Source: Rhizobium sophorae (GTDB lineage Bacteria; Pseudomonadota; Alphaproteobacteria; Rhizobiales; Rhizobiaceae). From it: a stretch of DNA of 64,000 nucleotides. The notes beneath the pieces are model-generated. The model saw nothing but the letters and a program-made list of their open reading frames with translations, ran no database searches and was not told the origin of the DNA. Position numbers and translations under genes: made by a program. Positions within the stretch are counted from its first letter, which is position 1, and each line of letters starts with the position of its first letter. The stretch covers positions 62,001-126,000 of the forward strand of contig NZ_JABFCN010000048.1 of NCBI RefSeq assembly GCF_013087515.1, written 5' to 3'. Positions 8,401 through 16,966 of the stretch are shown here, piece after piece.

Positions 8401-8925
8401 ATGACGGCTGCCCCCTCCAACATCGTCTTCATCCTCGGCGGCGCACGTTCCGGCAAATCCCGGTTCGCCGAAGACCTCGTGACGGCGACCGGCTTCGACC
8501 GTCACTATGTAGCCACCGGGCGGGCATGGGACGAGGAGATGCGAGCGCGCATCTCCCAACACCAGGCCGACCGGGGTCCGTCCTGGACAACGCATGAAGA
8601 ACCGTTCGATCTCGTCGGTAAACTCGCCGCCATCGACGGCGAGGGGTGCATCGTGCTGATCGATTGCCTGACGCTCTGGGTCACCAATCTGATGATCGAG
8701 GATCGGGACATGGCGGCGGAATTTGCCGCGCTTGCCGATTTCCTGCCTAAGGCGAAAGCGCGGCTCGTTTTCGTTTCCAACGAGGTCGGTCTCGGCATCG
8801 TGCCGGATAATCGCATGGCGCGGGACTTTCGCGATCATGCCGGCCGGCTGCACCAATCGATCGCGGCGAAAGCCACTGAGGTCTATTTCATCGCGGCAGG
8901 CCTGCCGCTGAAAATGAAGGGTTAA
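8401..8925 (+). CDS. cobP: Bifunctional adenosylcobinamide kinase / adenosylcobinamide-phosphate guanylyltransferase
   Basis: CobP (CobU in Salmonella naming) phosphorylates adenosylcobinamide and then transfers GMP from GTP to activate it for lower-ligand attachment. The 174-residue length is normal. The P-loop GGARSGKS is at residues 13-20, and ISQHQADRG carries His54, the likely guanylylated histidine. DCLTLWVTNL and VSNEVGLGIVP are also family features. It is the first gene after the B12 riboswitch and RIME-like repeat, and cobW follows after 4 bases. Confidence 0.96.
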   Translation: MTAAPSNIVFILGGARSGKSRFAEDLVTATGFDRHYVATGRAWDEEMRARISQHQADRGPSWTTHEEPFDLVGKLAAIDGEGCIVLIDCLTLWVTNLMIEDRDMAAEFAALADFLPKAKARLVFVSNEVGLGIVPDNRMARDFRDHAGRLHQSIAAKATEVYFIAAGLPLKMKG

Positions 8926-8929
8926 GTCC

Positions 8930-9979
8930 ATGAACCAGCAGAAAATTCCCGCAACCGTCATCACCGGCTTCCTCGGTGCCGGCAAGACGACGATGATCCG
9001 CAACCTGCTCACCAATGCCGGCGGCAAGAAGATTGCGCTTATTATCAACGAGTTCGGCGATCTCGGCGTCGACGGCGACGTTCTAAAGGGCTGCGGTGCA
9101 GACAACTGCACCGAGGACGACATCATCGAACTCACCAACGGCTGCATCTGCTGCACCGTCGCCGACGATTTCATTCCGACGATGACCAAGCTGCTCGAGC
9201 GCGAACAGCGGCCCGACCATATCGTCATCGAAACATCTGGCCTTGCCTTGCCGCAACCGCTGGTCGCCGCCTTCAATTGGCCTGACATCCGCACCCAGGT
9301 AACCGTCGACGGCGTCATCACGGTGGTCGACAGCGCCGCCGTTGCCGCCGGCCGTTTCGCCGACGATCATGATGCCGTCGACGCGCGACGGGCCCAGGAT
9401 GAATCGCTCGACCACGAAAGCCCGATTGAGGAGCTGTTCGAGGACCAGCTCACCTGCGCCGATCTCATCGTGCTCAACAAGACAGACCTGATCGACGCTG
9501 CCGGCCTTATCAGGGTGCGCGACGAGGTCGCCTCCCGCACGCTACGCAAGCCCGTGATGATCGAAGCGAAGAACGGCGAGGTGTCGGCCGGCATCCTGCT
9601 CGGCCTCGGCATCGGCACGGAGGACGATGTCGCCAATCGTAAGTCGCATCACGAGCTGGAGCACGAGGATGGTGCGCCCCACGACCATGACGAATTCGAC
9701 AGCTTCGTCGTCGAGCTCGGACCCATTGCCGATCCCGCCGGCTTCGTCGAAGCGCTGAAGGGCATCATTGCCGCCCACGATGTGCTGCGGCTCAAGGGTT
9801 TCGTCGATGTCTCGGGCAAGCCGATGCGCCTGCAGCTCCAGGCCGTCGGCAGCCGCATCGATCACTATTTCGACCGCGCCTGGACCCCTGGCGAAAAACG
9901 CGCCACGCGCCTCGTCGTCATCGGCCTGCATGAGATGGACCAGGGCGCGGTGAGGGCGGCGATCGAGGCGCTGGCGTAA
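8930..9979 (+). CDS. cobW: CobW, G3E-family GTPase / metal chaperone
   Basis: A 349-residue COG0523 GTPase thought to supply or protect cobalt for the CobNST chelatase. It has the Walker A GFLGAGKTT (residues 13-21), the metal-binding GCICC motif (Cys72, Cys74, Cys75), NKTDL for guanine recognition, and a His/Asp/Glu-rich insert (about residues 239-255, HHELEHEDGAPHDHDEFD) that probably binds metal. The C-terminal CobW_C domain contains LRLKGFVDV. It lies between cobP and cobN with gaps of 4 bases each, clearly in the same transcript. The chaperone role is known for the family, not shown by this sequence. Confidence 0.96.
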   Translation: MNQQKIPATVITGFLGAGKTTMIRNLLTNAGGKKIALIINEFGDLGVDGDVLKGCGADNCTEDDIIELTNGCICCTVADDFIPTMTKLLEREQRPDHIVIETSGLALPQPLVAAFNWPDIRTQVTVDGVITVVDSAAVAAGRFADDHDAVDARRAQDESLDHESPIEELFEDQLTCADLIVLNKTDLIDAAGLIRVRDEVASRTLRKPVMIEAKNGEVSAGILLGLGIGTEDDVANRKSHHELEHEDGAPHDHDEFDSFVVELGPIADPAGFVEALKGIIAAHDVLRLKGFVDVSGKPMRLQLQAVGSRIDHYFDRAWTPGEKRATRLVVIGLHEMDQGAVRAAIEALA

Positions 9980-9983
9980 CCCG

Positions 9984-12900
9984 ATGCATCTGCTTCTGGC
10001 CCAGCAGGGAACGATCAGCGACGGCGAGGAGGCAATCGACCTCGGGCAGACGCCGGGCGATATCCTGTTCCTGTCGGCTGCCGACAGCGAGCTTGCCGCG
10101 ATCGCCGCCGCCCATCGCGAGCGCGATGGGCCGTATTCGCTCAGGCTCGCCAGCCTGATGAGCCTCAAGCATCCGATGTCTGTCGACACCTATGTCGAGC
10201 GCACTGCGCGGCATGCCAAGCTGATTGTCGTGCGGGCGCTCGGGGGCGCCAGCTATTTCCATTATGCGCTGGAAGCGCTGCATGCGGCAGCGTCCCGCGC
10301 TGGGACACTGATTGCGGTGCTGCCGGGCGATGCCAGGCCAGATGCGGGGCTGATTCCTTTTTCCAATGTTGATCTGGACGATCTCAACGCGCTCTGGGCC
10401 TATCTGATCGAGGGCGGCGACGCCAATGCGCGGGCCTTTCTCGATTATACCGGGGCGATGCTGTCGGGCACGGAGAAGCCGGCACCGGCGGCGCCCTTGA
10501 TGAAGGCCGGCATCTGGTGGCCGGGGCGGGGATTGATCGGGGTTGAGGAGTGGCGGCGGGTTGTTGCTGCGGAGATATCTTCGCGTGTGGCACCCCCCTC
10601 TGTCCTGCCGGACATCTCCCCCACAAGGGGGGAGATCGGCAAGTTGCCAGCGCTTCCCACAAAAGAACCGTTTGAAGATTCCGCACCTTCCGCCGAAGAG
10701 ATGGAGAGAGGCCTCTCATCCTCGATCTCCCCCCTTGTGGGGGAGATGTCCGGCAGGACAGAGGGGGGTACCTCAAGTTCGGCGGAAGAGGTGGGATTCG
10801 AACCCACATCTTCTCCCATCGTCGCCATCAGCTTCTACCGCGCCCTCGTCCAAAGCGGCGAGACCGGGCCGATCGAAGCTCTCATCGGAGCGCTGACGAC
10901 ACTCGGCCTGCGCCCGCTGCCGGTCTTTGCTTACAGCCTCAAGGATCCGATTTCGACAGGCATTCTCGAGAGCGTGTTTTCGGCGCTGAAACCCGATGTC
11001 GTCATCAACACGACCGGCTTTGCCGTCTCGGCACCGGGTGCAGACCGGCAGCCGACGGTGCTGGAGGCGAATGAGGCGATCGTGCTGCAGGCGATCTTGT
11101 CGGCTTCGTCGAGGGAGGCATGGGCGGCTTCCTCACAGGGCTTGTCGGCGCGCGATCTCGGCATGAACGTGGCACTGCCTGAGGTCGACGGCCGGGTGCT
11201 GGCGGGAGCGATCTCCTTCAAGACGGCGGCGCGTTACGATGCTGCGGTCGAGACGAATATTGTCGCTAGCGAACCGGATGCTGGCCGGGTACGTTATACG
11301 GCGGAGCTCGCCGCCAATTGGGCGCGGCTGCGGAAGACTTCCGCCGGCGCCCGGCGCATCGCGCTGGTCATGGCGAATTATCCAAACCGCGACGGTCGGC
11401 TCGGTAACGGCGTCGGTCTCGATACGCCGGCCGGCACGATCGAGGTTCTTCGCGCCATGCAAACGGCGGGTTATCCGGTCGCCGACATCCCGGCCGACGG
11501 CGATGCGCTGATCGGCCATCTGATGGAAGGGCCGACCAACTCCGGCCATGACGGCAGGGTCATCCGCGAGACGCTTTCCCTGAGTCGCTACAACGGCTTC
11601 CTGGAATCTCTTCCGAAAAAGATTCAGGACGAGATGAGAGCCCGCTGGGGCGATCCCGAGGACGATCCATATTTTCGCGAGGGCGCTTTCGCTCTGCCGT
11701 TCGCCCGTTTCGGCGAGGTGCTCGTCGGTATCCAGCCGGCGCGGGGCTACAATATCGATCCGAAGGAAAGTTATCATTCGCCGGATCTTGTGCCGCCGCA
11801 CGGTTATCTCGCCTTCTATGCGTTCCTGCGGCGCGAGTTCGGTGCGCATGCGGTCATCCATATGGGCAAACACGGCAATCTCGAATGGCTGCCAGGCAAG
11901 GCGCTGGCGCTGTCGGAAAGCTGCTATCCCGAGGCGATCCTCGGGCCGCTGCCGCATCTCTATCCCTTCATCGTCAACGATCCGGGCGAGGGTACGCAGG
12001 CCAAGCGCCGCAGCGCGGCCGTCATCATCGACCACCTGACGCCGCCCTTGACCCGGGCCGAAAGCTACGGGCCGCTGAAGGATCTGGAGGCGCTGGTCGA
12101 TGAATATTACGAGGCGTCGGGCGGCGATCCTCGTCGCATCCGTCTGCTCAGCCGTCAGATCCTCGATCTGGTGACCGATATCGGGCTTGATCGGGATGCG
12201 GGCATTGCAAAGGGTGAAAGCGAGGGTGAGGCGCTGAAGAAGCTCGACGCCTATCTCTGCGATCTCAAGGAAATGCAGATCCGCGATGGGCTGCATGTGT
12301 TCGGTGTGTCGCCCGAGGGGCGGCTGCTGACGGACTTGACGGTGGCGCTGGCGCGGGTGCCGCGCGGGTTGGGCGAGGGCGGGGATGCAAGTTTGCAGCG
12401 GGCGATCGCTGTGGATGCGGGATCGGGCGGCGTGCGGGGGATACTCCCATCTGTCCTGCCGGACATCTCCCCCACAAGGGGGGAGATCGGCAAGTCGCTA
12501 GGGCTTCCCACAAAAGAATCGTTGGAGAATACTGTACCGTTGTCCGAGGAGATGGAGCGAGACCTCTCATCCTCGATCTCCCCCCCTGTGGGGGAGATGT
12601 CCGGCAGGACAGAGGGGGGTGTCTCCTCCTTCGACCCTCTCGACACCGACATGGCCGCTCCCTGGGCCGGCCCACGTCCTGATATCCTCGCGGATGTTCT
12701 CGGCGCTCCCTGGCGCACCAATGGCGACACCGTCGAGCGCATCGAATTGCTCGCTGCAAAGTTCGTCTCCGGCGAGATAGAGTGCCCGGCCCTCTGGTCT
12801 AAAACCGGGTTGGTACTCTCCGAAATCGAAACCCGTCTTAAGCCCTCCATCCTCGCCTGCGGCCCGGCCGAAATCGCCGGCCTGTTCGCCGGCCTCGACG

Positions 12901-14141
12901 GCCGCTTCGTCGCACCCGGTCCCTCCGGCGCGCCGACGCGCGGGCGGCCGGACGTACTGCCGACCGGGCGCAATTTCTACTCGGTCGACAGCCGTGCGGT
13001 GCCGACGCCGGCCGCCTACGAGCTCGGCAGGAAATCGGCGGAGCTGCTGGTGCGCCGTTATGTGCAGGATCACGGCGAATGGCCTGTCTCCTTCGGGCTG
13101 ACGGCCTGGGGCACGTCGAACATGCGCACGGGCGGCGATGATATCGCCCAGGCCCTGGCGCTGATCGGCGTCAAGCCGCTCTGGGACATGAGCTCGCGCC
13201 GTGTCACCGGCTACGAGATCATTCCGCCGGCGATGCTCGGGCGGCGGCGCGTCGACGTGACGCTCCGCATTTCCGGCTTCTTCCGCGATGCCTTTCCCGA
13301 GCAGATCGCGCTGTTCGACAAGGCGATCCGTGCCGTGGGCGGGCTTGAAGAGGACGAGGCCGACAATCCGATCGCGGCGCGCATGCGTGGCGAGGCGGTA
13401 AGGCTTGCGGCTGCCGGCCTGGACGAAGTCTCGGCAAAGCGTCGGGCGGGCTATCGCGTCTTCGGCTCGAAGCCTGGTGCCTATGGCGCCGGCCTGCAGG
13501 CGCTGATCGATGAAAAAGGCTGGGAGCGGCGCGCCGATCTCGCCGAAGCCTATCTCGTCTGGGGCAGCTATGCCTATGGTGCCGGCGAGGAGGGCAAGGC
13601 CGAACGCGGCCTGTTCGAGGAGCGGCTGCGTTCGGTGCAGGCTGTGATCCAGAACCAGGACAACCGCGAGCATGATCTGCTCGATAGTGATGACTATTAC
13701 CAGTTCGAGGGCGGCATGGCGGCGGCGGCCGAGCAACTCGCCGGGACGCGCCCGTCGATCTATCATAACGACCATTCCAGGCCGGAAAGGCCGGTGATCC
13801 GCTCGCTGGAAGAGGAAATCGGCCGGGTGGTGCGCGGGCGTGTCGTCAATCCGAAATGGATCGCGGGCGTCATGCGCCATGGCTACAAGGGCGCCGCCGA
13901 GATCGCCGCCACGGTCGATTATCTTTTTGCCTTTTCGGCAACGACGGGTGCGGTTGGCGAACATCATTTCGAGGCCGTGTACCAGGCCTTTGTCACCGAT
14001 CCCGCCGTGCGTGACTTCATGATCGAGAAGAACTCGGCGGCATTCGACGAGATGAGGGAGCGGCTCAGCGAAGCAATCGACCGCAGCCTCTGGACGCCGC
14101 GCAGCAATTCGGCCCGGTTCGACCTGGCCGCTAAACGATAG
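9984..14141 (+). CDS. cobN: Aerobic cobaltochelatase large subunit CobN, with two in-frame palindromic element insertions
   Basis: CobN binds hydrogenobyrinic acid a,c-diamide and, with the CobS-CobT AAA+ complex, inserts cobalt using ATP. Family motifs include GNGVGLDTPAGTIEVL, HMGKHGNLEWLPGKAL (near residue 627), ALIGVKPLWD and WIAGVMRHGYKGAAE. At 1385 residues it is about 110 longer than the roughly 1275 of the reference protein. The excess is explained by two inserts at about residues 203-262 and 820-879, each encoded by a 178-bp palindromic repeat and reading PSVLPDISPTRGEIGK ... SGRTEGG. Both fall in poorly conserved linkers, before AISFYRALVQSGE and before FDPLDTDM, and the frame stays open, so the gene is probably functional. 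Confidence 0.96.
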   Translation: MHLLLAQQGTISDGEEAIDLGQTPGDILFLSAADSELAAIAAAHRERDGPYSLRLASLMSLKHPMSVDTYVERTARHAKLIVVRALGGASYFHYALEALHAAASRAGTLIAVLPGDARPDAGLIPFSNVDLDDLNALWAYLIEGGDANARAFLDYTGAMLSGTEKPAPAAPLMKAGIWWPGRGLIGVEEWRRVVAAEISSRVAPPSVLPDISPTRGEIGKLPALPTKEPFEDSAPSAEEMERGLSSSISPLVGEMSGRTEGGTSSSAEEVGFEPTSSPIVAISFYRALVQSGETGPIEALIGALTTLGLRPLPVFAYSLKDPISTGILESVFSALKPDVVINTTGFAVSAPGADRQPTVLEANEAIVLQAILSASSREAWAASSQGLSARDLGMNVALPEVDGRVLAGAISFKTAARYDAAVETNIVASEPDAGRVRYTAELAANWARLRKTSAGARRIALVMANYPNRDGRLGNGVGLDTPAGTIEVLRAMQTAGYPVADIPADGDALIGHLMEGPTNSGHDGRVIRETLSLSRYNGFLESLPKKIQDEMRARWGDPEDDPYFREGAFALPFARFGEVLVGIQPARGYNIDPKESYHSPDLVPPHGYLAFYAFLRREFGAHAVIHMGKHGNLEWLPGKALALSESCYPEAILGPLPHLYPFIVNDPGEGTQAKRRSAAVIIDHLTPPLTRAESYGPLKDLEALVDEYYEASGGDPRRIRLLSRQILDLVTDIGLDRDAGIAKGESEGEALKKLDAYLCDLKEMQIRDGLHVFGVSPEGRLLTDLTVALARVPRGLGEGGDASLQRAIAVDAGSGGVRGILPSVLPDISPTRGEIGKSLGLPTKESLENTVPLSEEMERDLSSSISPPVGEMSGRTEGGVSSFDPLDTDMAAPWAGPRPDILADVLGAPWRTNGDTVERIELLAAKFVSGEIECPALWSKTGLVLSEIETRLKPSILACGPAEIAGLFAGLDGRFVAPGPSGAPTRGRPDVLPTGRNFYSVDSRAVPTPAAYELGRKSAELLVRRYVQDHGEWPVSFGLTAWGTSNMRTGGDDIAQALALIGVKPLWDMSSRRVTGYEIIPPAMLGRRRVDVTLRISGFFRDAFPEQIALFDKAIRAVGGLEEDEADNPIAARMRGEAVRLAAAGLDEVSAKRRAGYRVFGSKPGAYGAGLQALIDEKGWERRADLAEAYLVWGSYAYGAGEEGKAERGLFEERLRSVQAVIQNQDNREHDLLDSDDYYQFEGGMAAAAEQLAGTRPSIYHNDHSRPERPVIRSLEEEIGRVVRGRVVNPKWIAGVMRHGYKGAAEIAATVDYLFAFSATTGAVGEHHFEAVYQAFVTDPAVRDFMIEKNSAAFDEMRERLSEAIDRSLWTPRSNSARFDLAAKR
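10592..10769. repeat. Palindromic element copy 1, in frame within cobN
   Basis: A 178-bp element with 47-base arms that are exact inverted complements: ACCCCCCTCTGTCCTGCCGG begins the left arm at 10592 and its complement ends at 10769. Each arm itself contains a nested hairpin (CTCCCCC-ACAA-GGGGGGAG). The centre, about 85 bases, is less symmetric. Read in the cobN frame it encodes about 59 residues. Confidence 0.93.
10781..10807 (-). other. tRNA 3'-end fragment (T-arm and acceptor strand) inside cobN
   Basis: On the minus strand the sequence reads GTGGG-TTCGAAT-CCCAC followed by CTCTTCCGCC. This is a perfect 5-bp T-stem with a consensus 7-nt T-loop and a 7-nt acceptor 3' strand with G discriminator and CC. 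The rest of a tRNA is absent. The G discriminator and sequence suggest tRNA-Ser, but that is a guess. It starts 12 bases after palindromic element copy 1. Confidence 0.6.
12443..12620. repeat. Palindromic element copy 2, in frame within cobN
   Basis: Same length (178 bp), orientation and reading frame as copy 1. The left arm begins ACTCCCATCTGTCCTGCCGG and the right arm ends CCGGCAGGACAGAGGGGGGT. The outer arm tips differ slightly from copy 1 (ACTCCCAT for ACCCCCCT) and the centre has drifted, while the inner arms are nearly identical. Confidence 0.93.
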
Positions 14142-14155
14142 AATGAGGTGAACCA

Positions 14156-14806
14156 ATGAGCGACGAAGCACCAGAGAACGAGATCCCGGGAAACGAAACC
14201 GGAAAAGACGACGCGCGCCATGCCGAGAAGATGGCGAAGAAGAAGGCCGCGCGCGACAAGATCATGGCGACCAAGACCGACGGCAAGGGCCTGATCATCG
14301 TCCATACCGGCAAAGGCAAGGGCAAGTCGTCTTCCGCCTTCGGCATGATCTTCCGCCATATCGCCCATGGCAAGCCGTCAGCCGTCGTGCAGTTCATCAA
14401 GGGTGCGATGTGGACCGGCGAGCGCGATCTGATCGAGAAGCATTTCTCCGATCTCTGCCAGTTCCACACGATGGGCGAGGGTTTCACCTGGGAAACGCAG
14501 GACCGCGCCCGCGATGTCGCCGCAGCCTCGGCCGCCTGGGAAAAGGCCAAGGAGCTGATCCGCGACGAGCGCAATTCCATGGTGCTGCTCGACGAGATCA
14601 ACATCGCGCTACGCTACGACTATCTCGATATCAACGAGGTGGTGGAATTCTTAAAGACCGAAAAGCCCGCCATGACGCATGTCGTGCTGACCGGCCGCAA
14701 CGCCAAGGAGGAGTTGATCGAGATCGCCGATCTGGTCACCGAGATGGAACTGATCAAACATCCCTTCCGCTCCGGCATCAAGGGCCAGCCAGGCGTCGAG
14801 TTCTGA
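14156..14806 (+). CDS. cobO: Cob(I)yrinic acid a,c-diamide adenosyltransferase
   Basis: CobO (CobA/BtuR family) transfers the 5'-deoxyadenosyl group from ATP to the reduced cobalt of the corrin. The 216-residue length is normal. The N-terminus is charged and lysine-rich (EKMAKKKAARDKIMATKTDG), then comes the P-loop HTGKGKGKSSSAFGM near residue 50-60, and later LLDEINIALRYDYLD and VLTGRNAKEELIEIADLVTEM, all diagnostic. It ends the riboswitch-controlled operon, 14 bases after cobN, with GAGGTG ahead of the ATG. Confidence 0.96.
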   Translation: MSDEAPENEIPGNETGKDDARHAEKMAKKKAARDKIMATKTDGKGLIIVHTGKGKGKSSSAFGMIFRHIAHGKPSAVVQFIKGAMWTGERDLIEKHFSDLCQFHTMGEGFTWETQDRARDVAAASAAWEKAKELIRDERNSMVLLDEINIALRYDYLDINEVVEFLKTEKPAMTHVVLTGRNAKEELIEIADLVTEMELIKHPFRSGIKGQPGVEF

Positions 14807-14811
14807 GGCGG

Positions 14812-15606
14812 TCAGTTGAGCGCGAGGCTGCGCAGGATGGCGGCCGTTTCGTCGTCTGCCGGGAAGAAGGATTCGACCGCGAGTTCCGACAAAGTGATGT
14901 CGACGGGGGTGCCGAAGACCGTCGTTGTCGAGATCAGCGAAAGCAAGCCAGCTTTGGTCGAAAGCTGAAGGGGAACAGCGATGCCGGCATGGTCGGTATG
15001 GACGTCGCCAGCAGTTTTGAGCGCTGGATAGGAAAGCAACTCCTTCAAAAGCTTGTCCAGCATTGGATCTCCCGAAGCCGAGAACTGTTGGCGCAGCCTG
15101 CCGATAAGGTGGGCGCGCCACTCGGAGAGGTTTTTGATATGGGGCGCCAATCCCTGTGGATGCAGACTGAGGCGCAGTACGTTGACGGGCGGCGTGAGCA
15201 GGGACTGGTCGGCAACGGCTGAGAGCAGCGGAGCGATGGCCGCATTGGCTGCGATGAGTGTCCAGTGGCGGTCGACGGCAATTGCTGGGAAGGGCTCGTG
15301 CCCTTTCAGCACCATGTCGATGGCGCGACGGGCCGGTTCCAGTGCGGGATCGTCGAGCGCGCGTTCGGCAAAAACAGGAGCGAAACCCGCCGCGAGCAGC
15401 AGCGGGTTCCGATCGCGAAGGGGCACGTCGAGCCGTTCGGCAAGATGCAGCAGCATGTCGCGGCTCGGTGTCGAGCGCCCGCTCTCGATGAAGCTCAGAT
15501 GCCGCTGCGAGATCTCAGCCTCCAGCGCGAGGTCGAGCTGGCTCATGCGGCGGCGCTGGCGCCATTCGCGTAGATGGTCTCCAAGGGAGCGGGCGGTTGG
15601 CGTCAT
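14812..15606 (-). CDS. XRE-family transcriptional regulator with MmyB-like ligand domain
   Basis: DNA-binding regulator of 264 residues. The N-terminal helix-turn-helix (LGDHLREWRQRRRMSQLDLA, then ISQRHLSFIESGRSTPSRDM) covers about residues 8-65. The C-terminal part (DRHWTLIAANAAIAPLL ... ELLSYP) matches the MmyB/PAS-like ligand-binding domain common in such regulators. Its start overlaps the stop of the SnoaL-like gene (TGATG at 15606), so the two are translationally coupled and it may regulate that gene or its own operon. It converges on cobO. Confidence 0.85.
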   Translation of the reverse strand: MTPTARSLGDHLREWRQRRRMSQLDLALEAEISQRHLSFIESGRSTPSRDMLLHLAERLDVPLRDRNPLLLAAGFAPVFAERALDDPALEPARRAIDMVLKGHEPFPAIAVDRHWTLIAANAAIAPLLSAVADQSLLTPPVNVLRLSLHPQGLAPHIKNLSEWRAHLIGRLRQQFSASGDPMLDKLLKELLSYPALKTAGDVHTDHAGIAVPLQLSTKAGLLSLISTTTVFGTPVDITLSELAVESFFPADDETAAILRSLALN

Positions 15607-15971
15607 CAGGCGGCTTCCGGCAGCAAATCTATGAAGCCGCGGACGGATTTCAACTTGCCGCCTTCGAGCTCGGCGAAATCCGTGCCCTTGATCAGCGCTT
15701 CGCCATTTTCCGGGCCGAGGCCCCAGGAGAAGCGCAGGTTGTCGCCATAGCCGTCGGCCTCCCCGATCAGGGCGAAGCGGAAGCCGGGGAAGCGGCTTTG
15801 CACGGCCTCAACCAGCGAGTTGATCTGTTCATGGCCTTCGCCGCGCATCAGTGGGTCGATATAGGTCGCGGCTTTGCTCCAGCTCTCAGCGATGAGAGCG
15901 CGGCGGCGGGCGGCGTCCGACTCATTCCAGATGGCGAGATAGCGCTCTGCGTTGGTGTTTGCGTCGTTCAT
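15606..15971 (-). CDS. SnoaL-like / NTF2-fold small protein
   Basis: A 121-residue protein with the NTF2-like pattern: N-terminal helices (ERYLAIWNESDAARRRALIAE), YIDPLMRGEGHEQI, then strands (FRFALIGEADGYGDNLRFSW) and GTDFAELEGGKLKSVRGFID. This fold occurs in small isomerases and hydrolases as well as non-enzymatic proteins, so no substrate can be given. It is the first gene of a two-gene unit with the XRE regulator. Confidence 0.75.
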   Translation of the reverse strand: MNDANTNAERYLAIWNESDAARRRALIAESWSKAATYIDPLMRGEGHEQINSLVEAVQSRFPGFRFALIGEADGYGDNLRFSWGLGPENGEALIKGTDFAELEGGKLKSVRGFIDLLPEAA

Positions 15972-16080
15972 CAGGTCATCTCCTTTGATCGCCCGTCAAT
16001 TCCAGGCAGCCCGATCATGCGGGAAGGCGATGCATCTTATCAATTACGTCAGAGGTAATGGAAGATGGTCGAGGGGGCGG

Positions 16081-16941
16081 TCAGACGCCGAGCCAGACAC
16101 GCACCGGATTTGCCGGGTCGGCGAGCAGCTTTACCGCAAGGGCGACGCAGCCGATCACGAGCAGCGGCTTGATGAGCTTTGCGCCGATGCGCATGGCAAG
16201 CCGCGAGCCCAGCTGCGCGCCGAGGAACTGGCAGGCACCCATCAACAGGCCGATCTTCCAGAGTATCGCACCGAAGCTCGCGAAGACGATCAGCGCGCCG
16301 AAATTCGAGCCGAGATTGAGAAGCTTGGTGTGGGCCGTCGCCTTCAGCACGCCGAAGCCGGCGAGCGTGACGAAGGCCAGCATGAAGACGGAGCCCGTGC
16401 CGGGGCCGAAGACGCCGTCATAGAAGCCAATGACGGGTACCAGCGTCAGGCCGAAGGTAAAGGGAGTCACGCGGCGGTGCGTGTCGAGGTCGTTGAGGTT
16501 CGGCTTGACGGCGAAGAAGATGGCGATCGCGACTAGGAGCACCGGCATGATGGCCTGTAGCAACTGGCCTGGAACAATAGTGGCGAGTGCCGCGCCGAGC
16601 GCCCCGCCGATGATGGCCATCAGCGCCATCGGCAATTGTTCCGTAAGCTGCACATGACCCTTGCGGGCGTAGGCGATCGTGGCCGAGGCGGCGCCGAAGA
16701 GGGACTGCACCTTGTTGGTGCCGAGGGTCTGGAGCGGCGGAATGCCGGCGATCAGCATGACGGGAACGGTGATGAGGCCGCCGCCGCCGGCAATAGAATC
16801 GATGAAACCGGCAAAGAAAGCCGCTGCGCAGAGCAGCAGAAGCAGATGGAAGGCGATATCGGGCAAGGTGGTATTCCGGGGAGGGATTTCGGACGGCCTT
16901 GTTGCATTTGCCGTCCCAAGCTGCAATGGCTGCAACGACAT
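16081..16941 (-). CDS. TauE/SafE-family sulfite/organosulfonate exporter-like membrane protein
   Basis: Integral membrane protein of about 286 residues with seven or eight hydrophobic segments. It carries the TauE signature AGFIDSIAGGGGLITVP after the first segment and a matching repeat later (GFYDGVFGPGTGSVFMLAF). The family exports small anions such as sulfite or sulfoacetate; the substrate here is unknown. The start is uncertain: the ATG at 16941 gives MSLQPLQL, and an ATG at 16968 (METVKYALP) would overlap the divergent cobE start codon. The frame stays open to 17334, but that part is antisense to cobE and is not coding. Confidence 0.8.
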   Translation of the reverse strand: MSLQPLQLGTANATRPSEIPPRNTTLPDIAFHLLLLLCAAAFFAGFIDSIAGGGGLITVPVMLIAGIPPLQTLGTNKVQSLFGAASATIAYARKGHVQLTEQLPMALMAIIGGALGAALATIVPGQLLQAIMPVLLVAIAIFFAVKPNLNDLDTHRRVTPFTFGLTLVPVIGFYDGVFGPGTGSVFMLAFVTLAGFGVLKATAHTKLLNLGSNFGALIVFASFGAILWKIGLLMGACQFLGAQLGSRLAMRIGAKLIKPLLVIGCVALAVKLLADPANPVRVWLGV

Positions 16942-16966
16942 GGGCAGGGCGTATTTGACGGTTTCC

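Noticed and set aside
10781..10900. A complete tRNA gene on the minus strand within cobN
   Set aside because: Only the T-arm and the 3' acceptor strand are present; no D-arm, anticodon arm or matching 5' acceptor strand exists where they should be.
10592..12620. Insertion sequence or transposon flanked by the two palindromic elements
   Set aside because: The DNA between them is conserved cobN coding sequence, with no transposase.
12567..14171. 534-residue minus-strand frame opposite the end of cobN
   Set aside because: Antisense shadow of conserved cobN sequence; composition rich in Arg, His, Asp and Gly, with no recognisable domain.
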